A DNA stretch of 43,831 nt from Mesorhizobium sp. B2-7-1 (GCF_006440735.1 NZ_VFUA01000053.1:1-43831); one strand, 5' to 3'. Counted from the first letter of the stretch, positions 24,684-34,485 are shown. Numbers and translations: made by a program. The notes: generated by a model from the sequence alone, not told the origin.

Positions 24684-25973
24684 ATGACGGCACGTAACGG
24701 CGGCAGGCTGGCTGCGATCTGCGCCACGGCTGCACTGACGGCGGCGGTTTTCGTGTTGCCGGCGAAGGCCGAGACCGACGCGAAGGCGGTGATCAAGACC
24801 TATGCCGACATCGCTCTGGCCAAATACGAGGATTCGCTGACCACGGCGCAGGCGCTGGACAAGGCGGTGGACACGCTCGTCGCCAGCCCCTCGGCCGACA
24901 CGTTGAACGCTGCCCGCGAAGCCTGGAAGGCGGCGCGCATTCCTTACCAGCAGACCGAAGTCTACCGCTTCGGCAACAAGATCGTCGACGACTGGGAAGG
25001 CAAGGTGAATTCCTGGCCGCTGGATGAGGGCCTGATCGACTATGTCGCCAAGAGCTACGGCACCGAGTCGGACGAAAACGCGCTCTATACGGCCAACGTC
25101 ATCGCCAACAAGGAAATCGAGATCAACGGCAAGAAGGTCGACGCCTCGAAGCTGACGCCGGAATTCCTCTCCGGCACGCTGCAGGAGGCCGGCGGCGTCG
25201 AAGCCAATGTCGCGACCGGCTATCACGCCATCGAATTCCTGCTCTGGGGCCAGGACCTGCACGGCACCGGCCCGGGCGCCGGCGAGCGGCCCTACACGGA
25301 CTACGACCTCAAGAACTGCACGGGCGGCAATTGCGACCGTCGCGCCGAATATCTGAAGTCGGCGAGCGACCTTCTGGTGTCCGACCTGCAGGAGATGGTC
25401 GGCAACTGGAAGGAGGACGGCGCAGCGCGCAAGAACCTCACCGACGGCGACGCGAATGCCGGCATCTCCACCGTCTTCACCGGCATGGGCTCGCTTTCCT
25501 ATGGCGAGCTGGCCGGCGAGCGCATGAAGCTCGGCCTTTTGCTGCACGATCCGGAAGAAGAGCACGACTGCTTCTCCGACAACACCTATATCTCGCATCT
25601 CTATGACGCGGTCGGCATCCGCGACGCCTACCACGCCAGCTACAAGCGGCTCGACGGCTCGGTGATTTCGGGTCCATCGGTGTCCGAGATGGTGAAGGCG
25701 GCCGATCCGGCGATCGACAAGGAGCTGTCGGGCAAGCTCGACACCACCGTCGCCAAGATGGAGGCCATCCAGGCGCGCGCGCTGGCCGGCGAGGCCTATG
25801 ACCAGCAGATCGCCGAGGGCAACGCGCAAGGCAACGCCACCGTGCAGGCGGCGATCGATGCCCTGATCGACCAGACCAAGTCGATCGAGCGCGCCGTCGG
25901 CTCGCTCAAGCTGAACCAGATCGCCTTCGAGGGCTCCGACAGCCTCGACGCCCCCGACAAGGTGTTCAAGTAG
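24684..25973 (+). CDS. Imelysin-family periplasmic iron protein (IrpA/ICMP-like)
   Basis: Start at ATG 24684 with GGAGAAGG just upstream gives 429 residues; in-frame GTG/ATG codons further up belong to the untranslated leader. A Sec signal peptide ends at PAKA-ET (residues 27-31). The imelysin signature GxHxxE appears as GYHAIE (179-184), proposed in this family to bind metal, and the family block YRFGNKIVDDWEGKVNSWPLD precedes it in two parts. Imelysins are iron-regulated envelope proteins linked to iron uptake; the name comes from an insulin-cleaving peptidase whose protease activity is disputed. This is the first gene behind the Irr box. bfd follows after 61 bp. Confidence 0.9.
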   Translation: MTARNGGRLAAICATAALTAAVFVLPAKAETDAKAVIKTYADIALAKYEDSLTTAQALDKAVDTLVASPSADTLNAAREAWKAARIPYQQTEVYRFGNKIVDDWEGKVNSWPLDEGLIDYVAKSYGTESDENALYTANVIANKEIEINGKKVDASKLTPEFLSGTLQEAGGVEANVATGYHAIEFLLWGQDLHGTGPGAGERPYTDYDLKNCTGGNCDRRAEYLKSASDLLVSDLQEMVGNWKEDGAARKNLTDGDANAGISTVFTGMGSLSYGELAGERMKLGLLLHDPEEEHDCFSDNTYISHLYDAVGIRDAYHASYKRLDGSVISGPSVSEMVKAADPAIDKELSGKLDTTVAKMEAIQARALAGEAYDQQIAEGNAQGNATVQAAIDALIDQTKSIERAVGSLKLNQIAFEGSDSLDAPDKVFK

Positions 25974-26034
25974 GACTGGACGCACCCACCAGCCAAGCGG
26001 CGCCGTGGCCGGCGCCATTAGCCAGAGCAAGTCA

Positions 26035-26346
26035 ATGCTGATCTGCCAATGCAACATCATCACCGAGAAGGAGATCGAGCGGACGATCGTCGGCCTGCTG
26101 GACGAGGATCCCTGGCAGCTGATCGTGCCCGCGAAGGTCTATCACGCGATGCGCAAGCGCGGTCGCTGTTGCGGCTGTTTCCCAAATGTGGTGGAAACGA
26201 TCATTCGGGTCACCGAGAACTACCACGCCCGCTCAGAGGTGGGCGGCGTGGACATCGTTTCACACCTGGATCGCGTGAGAGGTTTGCGCGGCCAATACGG
26301 GAGCAGAACCCATGAAAGGCGAACCGCTGGTCATCGAGCGGCTTAA
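26035..26346 (+). CDS. bfd: Bacterioferritin-associated ferredoxin
   Basis: The start at ATG 26035 gives 103 residues beginning MLICQCNIIT, the typical Bfd N-terminus; the in-frame stretch before it lacks family character. Four Cys for a [2Fe-2S] cluster are C4, C6 and C45/C48 (the latter in RCCGCFP, with an additional C46); the middle linker is about seven residues longer than in E. coli Bfd. A C-terminal extension reads through the first 35 bases of bfr in another frame, so the genes overlap. Bfd reduces bacterioferritin-stored ferric iron so it can be released. Its place inside an imelysin operon is unusual. Confidence 0.88.
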   Translation: MLICQCNIITEKEIERTIVGLLDEDPWQLIVPAKVYHAMRKRGRCCGCFPNVVETIIRVTENYHARSEVGGVDIVSHLDRVRGLRGQYGSRTHERRTAGHRAA

Positions 26347-26797
26347 TGAAGCTCTGTTTCTGGAGCTTGGAGCCGTCAACCAGTACTGGGTGCATTATCG
26401 TCTGCTCGAGGATTGGGGCTACACCAAGCTGGCAAAGAAGGAGCGGGCGGAATCGATCGAGGAAATGCATCACGCCGACCGGCTGATCGCCCGCATCATC
26501 TTCCTCGAAGGCCATCCGAACCTGCAGTCCGTCGCGCCGTTGCGCATCGGCCAGAACGTCAAGGAAGTGCTCGAATCCGATCTTGCCGGCGAATATGACG
26601 CGCGCACCGCCTACAAGCGCTCGCGCGAGATCTGCCACGACGCAGGCGACTTCGTTTCGATGAAGCTGTTCGAGGACCTCTTGACCGACGAGGAAGGCCA
26701 TATCGACTTCCTGGAAACGCAGATCGACCTGCTTGCCTCGATCGGCGAGGAAAAATACGGCCTGCTCAACGCCGACTCGGCCAACGAGGCGGAGTAA
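26312..26797 (+). CDS. bfr: Bacterioferritin
   Basis: 161 residues, standard length. Ferroxidase ligands are all present: E18, E51, H54, E94 and the DEEGH pair near residue 127-130. The heme-coordinating Met52 is kept (EEMHHADR), so heme-containing 24-mers are expected. The enzyme oxidises Fe(II) and stores it as a mineral in the cytoplasm. The gene begins inside bfd (35-nt overlap), which ties storage and release proteins to one message, and ends 12 bp before the di-heme gene. Confidence 0.95.
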   Translation: MKGEPLVIERLNEALFLELGAVNQYWVHYRLLEDWGYTKLAKKERAESIEEMHHADRLIARIIFLEGHPNLQSVAPLRIGQNVKEVLESDLAGEYDARTAYKRSREICHDAGDFVSMKLFEDLLTDEEGHIDFLETQIDLLASIGEEKYGLLNADSANEAE

Positions 26798-26809
26798 GGA
26801 CATGCGGGA

Positions 26810-28414
26810 ATGCGGCGCCCCGTAGGTCATTTTTCGCGCCGCGCGCGGCGGGCCGCAATCGACGGCCTGCCGCCTCAGAAGACCCCGCGACACCGGATCG
26901 GCAGCGGGGCGTCGCTTTTGCTGGCGATCATGCTTTCCGTTCCCGCCATGGCCGGTGAGCCAGCCGCTACGCCGACGAGCCGCACCGACCTGACGCCGAA
27001 GGACCAGGCGCGGGTTCTGGCCGTCACCAGGCCAACGACCGACTTCACCAAGCCCGAGCCGTTCGAGCTGATGCAGGGCGGCGCTGGCACGTCGCGCAAG
27101 GACGTCAACCGCGACGCCTTCTCGCAATCTTCCGCCAACATCACTTTCGAGGAAGAGGGCAATTTCAAGCTCGGCAATGCGCTCTTCCGCAAGAACTGGG
27201 TGTCGTCGCCGTCTTCGACCCAGGCTTCGGACGGGCTCGGACCGTTGTTCAACGAGCGCGCCTGCCAGAACTGCCATCTCAAGGGCGGTCGCGGACGTCC
27301 GCCGGAAGGCGATGCCGGATCGACGTCGATGTTCCTCCGGCTCGCGCGCGATGCCGGCAGCGCTGAGGAAAAGGCCGCGCTTGCCGACCACAAGGGGCTG
27401 AACTTTCCCGATCCGGTCTATGGCGCGCAACTGCAGGATCTTGCGGTCCCCGGCCTCAAGGGCGAGGGCCGCATGCGTATCGAGTATTCCGAGGAAAAGG
27501 TCGCGCTTGGCGATGGCGCGGTGGTTTCGCTGCGCAAGCCGCGCTATTTCGTCGAAAGTCTCGGCTACGGCCCGCTCGATCCGCGCACCACGCTCTCGCC
27601 GCGCCTGACGCCGCCGATGATCGGGCTCGGCCTGATCGAGCAGATCGCGCCTGCCGATATTCTCGCCAATGCCGATCCGGACGATCGCAACAATGACGGC
27701 ATTTCGGGCCGGCCCAACATCGTGCGCGACGAATTGAGCGGCGCGGTGACCTTGGGCCGCTTCGGCTGGAAGGCGCAGACCGCCTCGATCCGCCAGCAGG
27801 CGGCCGATGCCTTTGCCGGCGATATCGGCATCTCGACGCCGGAAATGCCGAAGCATTGGGGCGACTGCACCAAAGCGCAGGCGGATTGCCTTGCAATGCC
27901 GAACGGCGTGCAGCAACGCCTCGGCACGGCCGAGGCGCCGCCCCCGGTGATGGATCTGGTCACCTTCTATTCGCAGAATCTAGCCGTGCCGGCGCGGCGC
28001 GATCTCGATAGGCCTGACGTGCTTGCCGGCAAGAAGCAGTTCTACGAGATGGGCTGCATTGCCTGCCACACGCCGAAATTCGTCACCATGCGCGGCACGC
28101 CCAACAAGGCGCAGGCTTTCCAACTGATCTGGCCGTATTCCGACTTCCTGCTGCACGACATGGGCGAGGGCCTTGCCGACGGCCAACGTGTGGGCGAAGC
28201 GAGCGGCAGCGAGTGGCGCACCCCGCCGCTCTGGGGTATTGGGCTCACCGCGACAGTCAACGGCAATGCTTTCTACTTGCACGACGGTCGCGCCCGCACG
28301 CTTGCCGAGGCGATCCTGTGGCATGGCGGCGAGGGTCAAAAGGCGCGTGACCGCTTTGCCGGCGCCGCCGTGGCCGATCGTGACGCGCTGATCAAATTCC
28401 TGGAGTCGCTCTGA
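26810..28414 (+). CDS. Di-heme oxidoreductase, DUF1111 family
   Basis: 534 residues. The signal peptide core (SLLLAIMLSVPAMAG) begins only about 33 residues after the ATG, a long n-region with many Arg; no later start precedes it, so 26810 is kept. Two CxxCH heme sites are visible: CQNCH (about residue 154) and CIACH (about residue 415), the latter in the MauG/peroxidase-like C-terminal domain. Proteins of this family are annotated as thiol oxidoreductases or cytochrome c peroxidase relatives, and accompany imelysins and DUF1513 proteins in many genomes. A redox role on iron in the periplasm is an inference from context. The end overlaps the next start (TGATG). Confidence 0.9.
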   Translation: MRRPVGHFSRRARRAAIDGLPPQKTPRHRIGSGASLLLAIMLSVPAMAGEPAATPTSRTDLTPKDQARVLAVTRPTTDFTKPEPFELMQGGAGTSRKDVNRDAFSQSSANITFEEEGNFKLGNALFRKNWVSSPSSTQASDGLGPLFNERACQNCHLKGGRGRPPEGDAGSTSMFLRLARDAGSAEEKAALADHKGLNFPDPVYGAQLQDLAVPGLKGEGRMRIEYSEEKVALGDGAVVSLRKPRYFVESLGYGPLDPRTTLSPRLTPPMIGLGLIEQIAPADILANADPDDRNNDGISGRPNIVRDELSGAVTLGRFGWKAQTASIRQQAADAFAGDIGISTPEMPKHWGDCTKAQADCLAMPNGVQQRLGTAEAPPPVMDLVTFYSQNLAVPARRDLDRPDVLAGKKQFYEMGCIACHTPKFVTMRGTPNKAQAFQLIWPYSDFLLHDMGEGLADGQRVGEASGSEWRTPPLWGIGLTATVNGNAFYLHDGRARTLAEAILWHGGEGQKARDRFAGAAVADRDALIKFLESL

Positions 28415-29490
28415 TGTCGAAACGCTTGGCCGCCTTCGCCCTTCCGCTTTTCTTGGCCACCTCCCTGCCGGCATGGGCCGCGGTGAAGGCCTCCGACGTC
28501 ATCGGCCGCGCGATCGACGGGTTCGTCCGCCCGGCCTATTCCAGTCTCGACGAGCATGCGGCGAGCCTGACCCAGGCGATGCACCAGCTTTGCGAAACGC
28601 CGTCCGAAAAGAATCTCGAAGCGGCGCGTTCGGCGTTTTCCGGCACGGTCGAGGCCTGGTCGGTGGTCGAGATCATTGCCTTCGGGCCGATCAAGGAGAA
28701 CAACCGGCTGGAGCGCATGCTCTATTGGCCGGACCGCAAGAGCATCGGTTTGAGGCAAGTGCAGGCGATCCTCGCGTCCAAGGACCCGTCCGCCACCAAT
28801 CCGGCGCAACTGGCGCAAAAGAGCGTCGCCATGCAGGGCCTGGGCGCCCTTGAATATGTGCTCTACGGCGATGGCGTCGAAACCCTTGCCGGGAAAGACG
28901 ATCCCTATCGCTGCGCCTACGGCATGGCTGTCGCCGGCAACGTCGAAACGATGGCTGGCGACGTGCGCGACGCCCGGCAAAAGCCCGACGGCTTTGCCTC
29001 GCTCTGGGCCAATCCGGGGCCGAAGAACCCGCTCTACCGCGACGGCAATGAAGCAGTGACGGAACTGGTCGGCGTCTTCATCAACGAGCTGGAAATGATC
29101 CGCGACGTGCGGCTCAAGGGCTTCCTCGGCGCCAAGCCCGATGCCGACAAGCCGAAGCAGGCGATCTACTGGCGCTCGCAAAACACGACGGCTTCGCTCG
29201 CCGCAAACCTGTCCGGCATCGATCAACTGTTCCAGGCATCGCAGCTTGGCGATGCGCTGCCTGCCGATGCGCAATGGATGGCTGAGTCCATCCACATCCA
29301 GCTCACCAACGGCGTGACAACAGCGAAGTCCGTCTCCGGATCGATCGACAAGGCGCTTGCCGATCCGGCGCTGCGCGACAAGCTCGAGCATTTCGCGTTG
29401 ATCACCTCGAGCCTGTCGACCTTAATCGGCACCAGGATGACCGCCGAGTTCGGTCTGACCGCGGGCTTCTCGTCGCTGGACGGAGATTGA
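28414..29490 (+). CDS. Second imelysin-family protein
   Basis: 358 residues with a Sec signal peptide (LPLFLATSLPAWA). It belongs to the imelysin fold by its two helical repeats, but the GxHxxE site reads GLGALE (residues 142-147): the His is replaced by Gly while Glu is kept. It is shorter than the first imelysin (429 residues) and clearly divergent from it, so the pair is not a recent duplication. It starts by TGATG overlap with the di-heme gene and is followed after 3 bp by the DUF1513 gene. It may have a structural or partner role in a complex with the first imelysin. Confidence 0.88.
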   Translation: MSKRLAAFALPLFLATSLPAWAAVKASDVIGRAIDGFVRPAYSSLDEHAASLTQAMHQLCETPSEKNLEAARSAFSGTVEAWSVVEIIAFGPIKENNRLERMLYWPDRKSIGLRQVQAILASKDPSATNPAQLAQKSVAMQGLGALEYVLYGDGVETLAGKDDPYRCAYGMAVAGNVETMAGDVRDARQKPDGFASLWANPGPKNPLYRDGNEAVTELVGVFINELEMIRDVRLKGFLGAKPDADKPKQAIYWRSQNTTASLAANLSGIDQLFQASQLGDALPADAQWMAESIHIQLTNGVTTAKSVSGSIDKALADPALRDKLEHFALITSSLSTLIGTRMTAEFGLTAGFSSLDGD

Positions 29491-29493
29491 TCG

Positions 29494-30609
29494 ATGGCCT
29501 GGACAGGCACAAGGCTCATCGACCGCCGCGATTTCCTGCGGGCAGCGGGCGCGGGCTTCGCAGCCGCCATGGCGCCGCGCGCCTGGGCCGACACGCTTGC
29601 CGCGGACGCCGTCTTTGCCACGGCCTTCGTCAAGCGCGACGGCGGGTTCGGCGCCGCCGTGCTCTCCGAGGTGGGGAAAATCCTGCACACGGTCGATCTG
29701 CCCGATCGCGGCCATGACGTCACTTTCGATCCGGTGTCGAAGCGCTCGGTGGTCTTTGCCCGCCAGCCCGGCACTTTCGCTGTCGTCTTCGACCATGCCG
29801 GCCGCGACAAGCCCTTGACCATCGCCAGCATCGCCGGCCGGCATTTCTTCGGCCATGGCGTGTTCTCGCCCGGCGGCGCCCTGCTCTATGCGACCGAGAA
29901 CGACTTCGACAATGCCGCAGGTGTCGTGGGTGTCTATGACGCGCGGGCCAAATTCAATCGCATCGGCGAATTCCCGACCTACGGCATGGGCCCGCATGAG
30001 CTGCTCCTGCTTGGCGACGGCCGCACTTTAGCCATCGCCAATGGCGGCATCGAAACCCATCCCGACTATGGCCGCGCCGAGCTCAACATCGCGACGATGA
30101 AGCCGTCCTACACGCTGGTCGACCGCGTCACCGGCGACCTGATTGAAAAGCATGAATTGCCGCCGGCGCTGCATCAGCTGTCGATCCGCCACATGGACCT
30201 GGACCGGGCAGGAACGGTCTGGTTCGGTTGCCAGTATCGAGGACCCGGGACCGACCGCCCGGCATTGGTCGGCCGCGCCGCGCGTGGCAAGGAGCTCGAA
30301 CTTCTGGAGATGCCGCAGGACGTGCTCTCCAGATTCCGCAACTACATCGGATCGGTCGCCGCCAATGCCGGCACCGGCACGGTCGCCGTCACCTCGCCGG
30401 AGGGCAATTCGCTGGCCGTCCTCGACGCCGCCAGCGGACGCGTGGTCGCGACCCGGTCGCTGATCGAGGTTTGCGGCCTTGCGCCCGATGGCGCGGGCTT
30501 CATGGCGACGACCGGCGCCGGCGAGATCGTCGGCGGCGCCGGCGCCACCCGTTCCGAGCCGGACTATGTCTGGGACAACCACATGCTGCGCATCGTCGCG
30601 ACGGCGTGA
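29494..30609 (+). CDS. Tat-exported DUF1513 protein
   Basis: 371 residues. A twin-arginine signal is seen at the N-terminus (DRRDFLRAAGAGFAAAMAPRAWA; RR at residues 11-12), so the protein is likely exported folded, perhaps with a bound cofactor. The body is rich in short strand motifs (GRHFFGHGVFSPGG, GMGPHELLLLGDGRTL, HLDLD-like stretches) as expected for a beta-propeller-like DUF1513 protein. Function unknown; the consistent partnership with imelysins and DUF1111 proteins suggests a periplasmic iron role. It is the last gene of the operon and is followed by a family A palindrome. Confidence 0.88.
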   Translation: MAWTGTRLIDRRDFLRAAGAGFAAAMAPRAWADTLAADAVFATAFVKRDGGFGAAVLSEVGKILHTVDLPDRGHDVTFDPVSKRSVVFARQPGTFAVVFDHAGRDKPLTIASIAGRHFFGHGVFSPGGALLYATENDFDNAAGVVGVYDARAKFNRIGEFPTYGMGPHELLLLGDGRTLAIANGGIETHPDYGRAELNIATMKPSYTLVDRVTGDLIEKHELPPALHQLSIRHMDLDRAGTVWFGCQYRGPGTDRPALVGRAARGKELELLEMPQDVLSRFRNYIGSVAANAGTGTVAVTSPEGNSLAVLDAASGRVVATRSLIEVCGLAPDGAGFMATTGAGEIVGGAGATRSEPDYVWDNHMLRIVATA

Positions 30610-30620
30610 TCGCCGCGCCT

Positions 30621-30722
30621 AGAGCAATTCCAGGAAAAGTGTGAGCGGTTTTCCGTCCGGAATTGCGCCAAAACAAAGAGATAGAGCGGCTCGCCGTTTC
30701 TGTGAACGGTGAAACGCTCTAG
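30621..30722 (+). repeat. Mosaic palindromic repeat, family A copy 3 (complete)
   Basis: The fullest copy. Hairpin 1: AGAGCAATTCCAGGAAAAGT ... TTTTCCGTCCGGAATTGC (30621-30666). Linker: CAAAACAAAGAGATAG. Hairpin 2: AGAGCGGCTCGCCGTTT ... GAACGGTGAAACGCTCT (about 30682-30720), ending CTAGA. It may act as the 3' end of the iron operon. The 127 bp from here to tsaB contain the triple ATG repeat described separately. Confidence 0.85.
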
Positions 30723-30821
30723 AAGCAAAGCCGCTTAACATTTCTCCGCCCTGGCCCTTGCGGCGGCGGCCTATGCCGGGCAGAGGGAATTGTGTTTCGA
30801 TCCAGTTCTTTAACCGGCCAT

Positions 30822-30853
30822 ATGAAGCTGCCCCTATGAAGCTGCTTGCATGA
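30822..30853 (+). other. Two tandem five-codon ORFs chained into the tsaB start
   Basis: A 14-nt unit beginning ATGAAGCTGC occurs at 30822 and 30836 and, diverged, at 30850 (the tsaB start). It makes ATG AAG CTG CCC CTA TGA (30822-30839) and ATG AAG CTG CTT GCA TGA (30836-30853). Each TGA overlaps the next ATG as ATGA, so a ribosome could step from one to the next and reach tsaB. Confidence 0.5.
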
Positions 30854-31533
30854 AGGTGCTTGCCATCGACTGTGCCGCTAATCTCTGCGCCGCCTGCGTC
30901 TATGACGCGGGTGCGGGGAAGGAACTTGGCCGTGAGGTGCGCGACCTCGGCAAGGGGCATGCGGAGCATCTGATGGCCGTCATCGAGGCGGCCCTGCAAG
31001 CTGGCGGCATCGGCTATCCGGGCCTCGACGCCGTCGCCGTCTCGATCGGACCCGGCTCCTTCACCGGCCTGCGCGTCGGCGTGTCGACCGCCCGCGGCCT
31101 GGCGCTGGCGCTGAAAATCCCGGCCATCGGCGTGACGACGCTGGAGGCCCTGGCGGCGGAAGGTGCGGCAACTTTTCCCGAGCGGGCGGTGCTTGCCGCG
31201 CTCGATGCCGGCCGCGAGGAAATCCACGCGGCGCTCTATGATAGAGCGTTAGTCGAAACTTACGGACCATCGGTGGTCACGCTTGCCGAGGCAGTCTCCA
31301 TGGCCGTTGGCGCCGAAGCGGTCCTGGCGGGGACAGCCGCGCCGCAGATTGCCCAGGCGGTGGGTCGCGCCTTCGACACCGGTCCGGTTGCCGCCACGGC
31401 CGACATCGTGACCTATGCCAGGCTAGCTTCGGCCAGGGAACCGGGCGAGAAGCCGAAGCCGCTCTATCTGCGCGGCGCCGACGCCAAGCCGCAGGCGGGT
31501 TTCATTCTGCCAAGGCAGGACAAGGGAAACTGA
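30850..31533 (+). CDS. tsaB: tRNA threonylcarbamoyladenosine biosynthesis protein TsaB
   Basis: 227 residues starting MKVLAIDCAANLCAACVYD, the ASKHA-fold phosphate-1 segment. The conserved SIGPGSFTGLRVGVSTARGL block (about residues 63-82) marks the TsaB/TsaD family; the protein lacks the TsaD metal His motif, as expected for TsaB. It is the scaffold that, with TsaD and TsaE, makes t6A at position 37 of ANN-decoding tRNAs. It overlaps rimI by ATGA. Its start codon is the third copy of a 14-nt tandem repeat, which leaves two mini-ORFs upstream and no clear Shine-Dalgarno sequence of its own. Confidence 0.93.
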   Translation: MKVLAIDCAANLCAACVYDAGAGKELGREVRDLGKGHAEHLMAVIEAALQAGGIGYPGLDAVAVSIGPGSFTGLRVGVSTARGLALALKIPAIGVTTLEALAAEGAATFPERAVLAALDAGREEIHAALYDRALVETYGPSVVTLAEAVSMAVGAEAVLAGTAAPQIAQAVGRAFDTGPVAATADIVTYARLASAREPGEKPKPLYLRGADAKPQAGFILPRQDKGN

Positions 31534-32027
31534 TGCGCATACCGTTCTTTCAGCCGCGCCGCAGGGACTATGCCTTGGAACCGCTGACAGTTGCCGACAG
31601 CAGCGCCGTTTCGGTGCTGCATCGCGAGGATTTCGTGCGGCCCTGGACCGATGGCGAGTTCGCAGCACTTCTCGAACAGGACACCGTGTTCGGCTATGCG
31701 GCGCGGGAAACCGGCCAGGGCTCCAAGCCGCCGGTCGGCTTCGTGCTGGCGCGGCTCGCGGCTGGCGAGGGCGAGATCCTGACCGTGGCCGTCGCCCGCA
31801 CGCATCGCCGCCAGGGCCTTGGCTGGCAATTGATGGACGCGGTGCTGCGCGAGCTTCATGCGCAGCGCGCCGAGGCGCTCTTCCTCGAGGTCGACGAGAC
31901 CAATGCGCCGGCGATCGCGCTTTACCGCAGGCTCGGCTTTCGCCAGGTCGGTCATCGGCCGAACTATTATCGCTCGACCGAGCACGGCCCGACCGGCGCG
32001 CTTGTCATGCGCCGCGATCTTCGCTAG
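31533..32027 (+). CDS. rimI: Ribosomal protein S18-alanine N-acetyltransferase-type GNAT enzyme
   Basis: 164 residues, GNAT fold: acetyl-CoA loop VARTHRRQGLGWQLM (about residues 87-101) and the RimI-like end LEVDETNAPAIALYRRLGF (about 129-147) with the Asn/Tyr pattern of N-terminal acetyltransferases. The assignment as RimI rests on this and on coupling to tsaB (ATGA overlap), a widespread pair. It would acetylate protein N-termini, classically S18. A dispersed palindrome starts 17 bp after the stop. Confidence 0.87.
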   Translation: MRIPFFQPRRRDYALEPLTVADSSAVSVLHREDFVRPWTDGEFAALLEQDTVFGYAARETGQGSKPPVGFVLARLAAGEGEILTVAVARTHRRQGLGWQLMDAVLRELHAQRAEALFLEVDETNAPAIALYRRLGFRQVGHRPNYYRSTEHGPTGALVMRRDLR

Positions 32028-32043
32028 CCAGTCCGCGCGACAG

Positions 32044-32162
32044 GGCATGATCCCGAAAAGTGGAAACCGGTTTTTGCTGCGCTGACCTCCGGTTCGGAAA
32101 AGATCGTGCCCCACAAAGAGTTAGATCAGGAGACGATTCAACGAAACGTCATCCTGATCTAG
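32044..32162 (+). repeat. Mosaic palindromic repeat, family B
   Basis: Hairpin 1 GGCATGATCCCGAAAAGTGG ... CGGAAAAGATCGTGCC, linker CACAAAGAGTTAGA, hairpin 2 AGATCAGGAGACG ... CGTCATCCTGATCT, end CTAG. The first hairpin differs from family A, but the linker and the design of the second hairpin are shared, so the elements are assembled from exchangeable parts. It ends 12 bases before the plsC start. Confidence 0.8.
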
Positions 32163-32173
32163 GGCCGGAGCGA

Positions 32174-32974
32174 ATGATCAAGAAATTGCGGATTTTCCTG
32201 GCGCTCTTCTATGTCGTCGTCTGTTCTCTGGTGCTGGTGCCGCTGCAGATGCTGTCGATGAAGACGGGGTTGTGGCCCGAAACGTTCATCCTGAAAATCT
32301 GGCACAGCATGATCCTGAGGGCGCTGGGCATGCGGGTGCATGTGAAGGGCGCACTGGCCAAGGATCGCCCGCTTCTGGTGGCGGCCAACCACATTTCCTG
32401 GACCGACATCATGGTGCTCGGCTCCTTCGTCGACGTGAAATTCATCGCCAGGGCCGACCTGGAGGGCTGGCCGCTGATCGGCATGCTGTCCAAGCTGCAG
32501 CGCACAGTCTTCATCGAACGCGAGCGCAAGCGCACCTCCGGCGACCAGGCAAGCGAGATCGCCAAGAGGATGGCGAAAGGCGACGCCATGGTGCTGTTCG
32601 CCGAGGGCTCGACCGGCGACGGCAACCTCGTGCTGCCGTTCAAGAGCACGCTGTTCGGCGCGGCCTCCATGGCGATTTCGGAAGGCGCGGCGGAACAGGT
32701 CTTCATCCAGCCCGTGGCGATCGCCTATACGCGCCTGCACGGCATGCCCATGGGCCGCCGCCATCGGCCGATTACCGCCTGGATCGGCGACCAGGATCTG
32801 ATGCCGCATCTCAAAACTTTGCTTGCCGAAGGGGCGATCGATGCGGAGGTGTATTTCGGCGAGCCGGTGCCGTTCTCCAAGGGTTCGAACCGCAAGGAGA
32901 CGGCAAGGCTGATGGAAGCCAAGGTGCGCGAGATGATGCAGGCCATCCTCGCCGAGCCGGCCAAGAGCCGGTGA
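32174..32974 (+). CDS. plsC: 1-acyl-sn-glycerol-3-phosphate acyltransferase
   Basis: 266 residues from ATG 32174 (MIKKLRIFLALFYVVV), with GGAG just upstream; an earlier in-frame ATG at 32060 lies inside the palindrome and adds residues without family character. An N-terminal membrane segment is followed by the catalytic HX4D motif NHISWTD (about residues 77-83) and the substrate motif FAEGSTGDG (about 145-153). It converts lysophosphatidate to phosphatidate at the inner membrane. Some rhizobial PlsC relatives (OlsA) make ornithine lipid instead, but the location before miaB favours the housekeeping type. Its leader is formed almost wholly by a dispersed repeat. Confidence 0.88.
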   Translation: MIKKLRIFLALFYVVVCSLVLVPLQMLSMKTGLWPETFILKIWHSMILRALGMRVHVKGALAKDRPLLVAANHISWTDIMVLGSFVDVKFIARADLEGWPLIGMLSKLQRTVFIERERKRTSGDQASEIAKRMAKGDAMVLFAEGSTGDGNLVLPFKSTLFGAASMAISEGAAEQVFIQPVAIAYTRLHGMPMGRRHRPITAWIGDQDLMPHLKTLLAEGAIDAEVYFGEPVPFSKGSNRKETARLMEAKVREMMQAILAEPAKSR

Positions 32975-33047
32975 GTCCGGGCCGCACGACGCGCCACAAG
33001 GCAGAATCGTCTGTTTTTTGTCACGGAAAGGCGCTAGAAGCCGCTCG

Positions 33048-34457
<1,410 letters not shown>

Positions 34458-34471
34458 TGGGGCCTCGGCAG

Positions 34472-34485
34472 ATGAGGAGAGACGG

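Noticed and set aside
24432..27916. Very long open frames on the minus strand opposite the imelysin, bfd, bfr and di-heme genes
   Set aside because: They are His/Arg/Val-rich antisense frames typical of high-GC DNA and lie opposite genes with clear family motifs; no domain is recognisable in them.
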